In this document: piece after piece, positions 62,434 through 64,000 of the stretch
How the letters are laid out: every line of letters starts with the position of its first letter
Position numbering within the stretch: the first letter of the stretch is position 1
Assembly: GCF_014673215.1 (NCBI RefSeq)
Contig: NZ_JACWMS010000003.1
Coordinates: forward strand, 310,001-374,000
DNA length: 64,000 bases
Origin: Gordonia hankookensis
GTDB taxonomy: Bacteria; Actinomycetota; Actinomycetes; Mycobacteriales; Mycobacteriaceae
Direction of reading: 5' to 3'
Position numbers and translations under genes: made by a program
Notes under the pieces: generated by a model
What the model was told of the DNA's origin: nothing
Seen by the model: the letters and a program-made list of their open reading frames with translations, nothing else
The model's database searches: none

Positions 62434-63537
62434 ATGCCCGGAAGGCAACGATGGTGGACGCCGTGGCGCGATATGCGCTGGGCGTTCGGCGCCGTCTGGC
62501 TGATCTTCCTGATCTACCCGTGGGTGGCGGTCGCCACCGGCGACATCTCGACCGGGCAGAAGGTCTGCGGCTATCTGCTGATCGTCTCCTTTGCGGTGAT
62601 CTACGTTGTCGCGTGCGTGTACTCGCTGATGGCGCGCGAGCGCGAGGTCTCGATGCCGTTCACGATCGGGGTGTTCGGCCTTCTGACCACGATCGGCGCA
62701 GCCCTGCTGCCGATCATCGGCGGCGGCGCGTTCGGGGTCGTCCCGTTTCTGATGGCCATCGCGGCGTTCACCTTTCCACCGATATACGGCGTCGCCACCG
62801 TGATCCTCTTGATCGCCGCCGCGGTACTGGTCGGTGAATGGATTCCGGACTGGGCGGTCGATCCTGGCACGGTCGTGGTGATGGTGGCGGTCGGGATGAC
62901 GCTGCTGGGCATCCGCGTGCTGCGCGGCCGGGAGATGGAACGCGACGCCGCCGACGAGCGTCAGCGTGAACTCAACAATCAACTGGCGGTGGTCGCCGAG
63001 CGCGAGCGCGTCGCACGCGACGTCCATGACATCCTCGGCCATTCGCTGACGGTGATCACCCTCAAATCCGAACTCGCCCAACGGTTGGTGGACCTCGATC
63101 CGGAGCGGGCGAGAAAGGAACTCGGCGAAGTGAACATGCTGTCCAGACAAGCCCTTGACGAGGTGCGTGCCACCGTCGGAAATCTGCGTTCCCCCGATCT
63201 GGCGAGCACGATCGCCGCCGCCCGCAGCGCGCTCGACGCGGCAGGGATCGCGGTGTCGGTCTCGTCCGACGACCGCTCCAGCACCGCTCACGACACCCTG
63301 TTCGCGTGGCTCCTGCGCGAGGCGGTGACCAACGTGGTGCGCCACTCATCGGCGACCACGTGCACCATCACCCTGCGCGACAACGAGATCGAGATCCGCG
63401 ACGACGGGCACGGGATGAACGGCTCCGGGTTCGGCAACGGGTTGCGCGGCCTGGCCGAGCGCGTGGAGGATGCCGATGGCGCTCTCACCGTCGACTCCGC
63501 CGCCGGCGGGACCGCCGTCCGGGCGGTGCTGCCATGA
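62434..63537 (+). CDS. NarL-family sensor histidine kinase (DesK-like)
   Basis: The protein has 367 residues. Four to five transmembrane helices occupy residues 15-160, a coiled region follows, and the HisKA_3 phosphoacceptor is H198 in ERVARDVHDILGHSLT. The HATPase region shows the N-box LLREAVTNVVRHS and G-box DDGHGMNGSGFGNGLRGLAERV. The ATG at 62434 is weakly supported by a GAGACG site. It overlaps the regulator gene by ATGA. Membrane sensors of this type detect membrane fluidity or lipid-targeting antibiotics. Confidence 0.9.
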   Translation: MPGRQRWWTPWRDMRWAFGAVWLIFLIYPWVAVATGDISTGQKVCGYLLIVSFAVIYVVACVYSLMAREREVSMPFTIGVFGLLTTIGAALLPIIGGGAFGVVPFLMAIAAFTFPPIYGVATVILLIAAAVLVGEWIPDWAVDPGTVVVMVAVGMTLLGIRVLRGREMERDAADERQRELNNQLAVVAERERVARDVHDILGHSLTVITLKSELAQRLVDLDPERARKELGEVNMLSRQALDEVRATVGNLRSPDLASTIAAARSALDAAGIAVSVSSDDRSSTAHDTLFAWLLREAVTNVVRHSSATTCTITLRDNEIEIRDDGHGMNGSGFGNGLRGLAERVEDADGALTVDSAAGGTAVRAVLP

Positions 63538-64000
63538 GCGAACCGATCCGGTTGCTCCTCGCCGACGACCAGGCCCTGGTGCGGGGTGCCCTCGCCGCGC
63601 TCCTGGAGCTCGAAACAGACCTCGACGTCGTCGCCGAGGTCGGCCGGGGCGACGAGGTCGTCGTGGCCGCGCGCGAACACCGAGTGGACGTCTGTCTGCT
63701 GGACATCGAGATGCCGGGAATGGACGGCATCGAGGTGGCCGCCGCCCTGCGGTCCGAGTTGCCCGACACACGAAGCCTCATCGTGACGACGTTCGGGCGG
63801 CCCGGCTATCTTCGCCGCGCGATCGATGCGGGCGCGTCGGGGTTCGTGGTGAAGGACACCCCCGCGTCCCAGCTCGCCGACGCGGTTCGTCGGGTCCGCC
63901 ACGGGCTCCGCGTCATCGATCCGATGTTGGCGACCGAAAGCCTCACCAGCGGTGACAATCCCCTCACCCCACGAGAGACCGAGGTGCTACGGGCCGCCCT
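63534..64000 (+). CDS. LuxR/NarL-family response regulator (3' end beyond window)
   Basis: 155 residues are visible. The receiver domain has the acidic pair DD at 11-12, phosphoacceptor D57 in CLLDIEMPG, T86 region in LIVTTFG and K107 in GFVVKDTP. The LuxR-type helix-turn-helix begins at LTPRETEVLRAAL, at the window edge. It should act with the kinase above and probably binds the 60563-60590 palindrome to control the exporter operon. Confidence 0.92.
   Translation, partial: MSEPIRLLLADDQALVRGALAALLELETDLDVVAEVGRGDEVVVAAREHRVDVCLLDIEMPGMDGIEVAAALRSELPDTRSLIVTTFGRPGYLRRAIDAGASGFVVKDTPASQLADAVRRVRHGLRVIDPMLATESLTSGDNPLTPRETEVLRAA

Overview
The window is high-GC actinobacterial chromosome, and the gene content points to a mycolic-acid-bearing member of the Mycobacteriales, most likely Gordonia or a close relative. 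Evidence for this is mycothiol metabolism (mca), two tandem MspA-type porins, an antigen-85-like mycolyltransferase, an MmpL transporter, an F420-type LLM oxidoreductase, a SARP/BTAD regulator, DrrAB-type ABC exporters, and operators resembling KstR, IdeR and PhoP sites. The ends of the window (1-4500 and 16784-21645) match, in inverted order, the M. tuberculosis block Rv1074c-Rv1084 as I remember it (fadA3, Rv1075c, cbs, metB, greA, Rv1081c, mca, Rv1083, Rv1084). I see no prophage, insertion sequence or CRISPR array.

Layout. 1-4500: thioredoxin-domain protein (partial), small membrane protein, mca, DUF4307 protein, queuosine-precursor transporter, greA. 4640-15400: DUF4352 membrane protein, nitronate monooxygenase-type flavoprotein behind a KstR-like box, PAP2 phosphatase, GT87-like membrane glycosyltransferase, a DrrAB exporter, a 1093-residue SARP-type ATPase regulator and an SRPBCC protein. 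15552-21645: amino-acid block (ilvA, metB, cbs), then a GDSL esterase and a thiolase. 21700-27400: MFS exporter, Bax-inhibitor protein, and a tetR-mmpL pair. 27400-32600: MpaB-type oxygenase divergent from a phosphotransferase operon (KstR-like box between them), and a Tat-exported phospholipase C.

32645-40633 is an iron-acquisition island: FecE/FecC/FecD-type siderophore uptake genes, an isochorismate synthase, an unusual 665-residue protein combining alpha-CTD-like, sigma-region-4-like and delta/HARE-like domains, a shortened acyl-adenylate ligase without a visible P-loop, and an AraC regulator. The last two are divergent across a strong IdeR/DtxR box. 40763-42330: two MspA porins and a tRNA with a UAA anticodon but a short variable arm.

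42336-49353: SDR/VOC operon with a paired operator, alpha/beta hydrolase, MFS and TDT transporters, a monooxygenase of the ABM fold, aldehyde dehydrogenase. 49378-49975 is a structured repeat array: blocks of 4, 3 and 2 copies of a 24-bp unit, each followed by a 100-bp imperfect inverted repeat. It carries copies of the 3' end of the neighbouring carotenoid oxygenase gene. 49936-60000: carotenoid oxygenase, secreted lipase and antigen-85-like protein sharing a promoter region with a PhoP-type direct repeat, monoacylglycerol lipase, a pirin-MarR-pirin operon with its own palindrome, LLM oxidoreductase, CDF transporter. 60132-64000: a small secreted protein and an ABC exporter operon with its own NarL-type two-component system, cut by the window end.

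The most interesting items are the RNA-polymerase-mimic protein and the P-loop-less ligase in the iron island, the repeat array that shares a gene terminus, and a set of well-formed operators. Genus, regulators and regulons are inferences from motifs and recalled families; nothing was searched.
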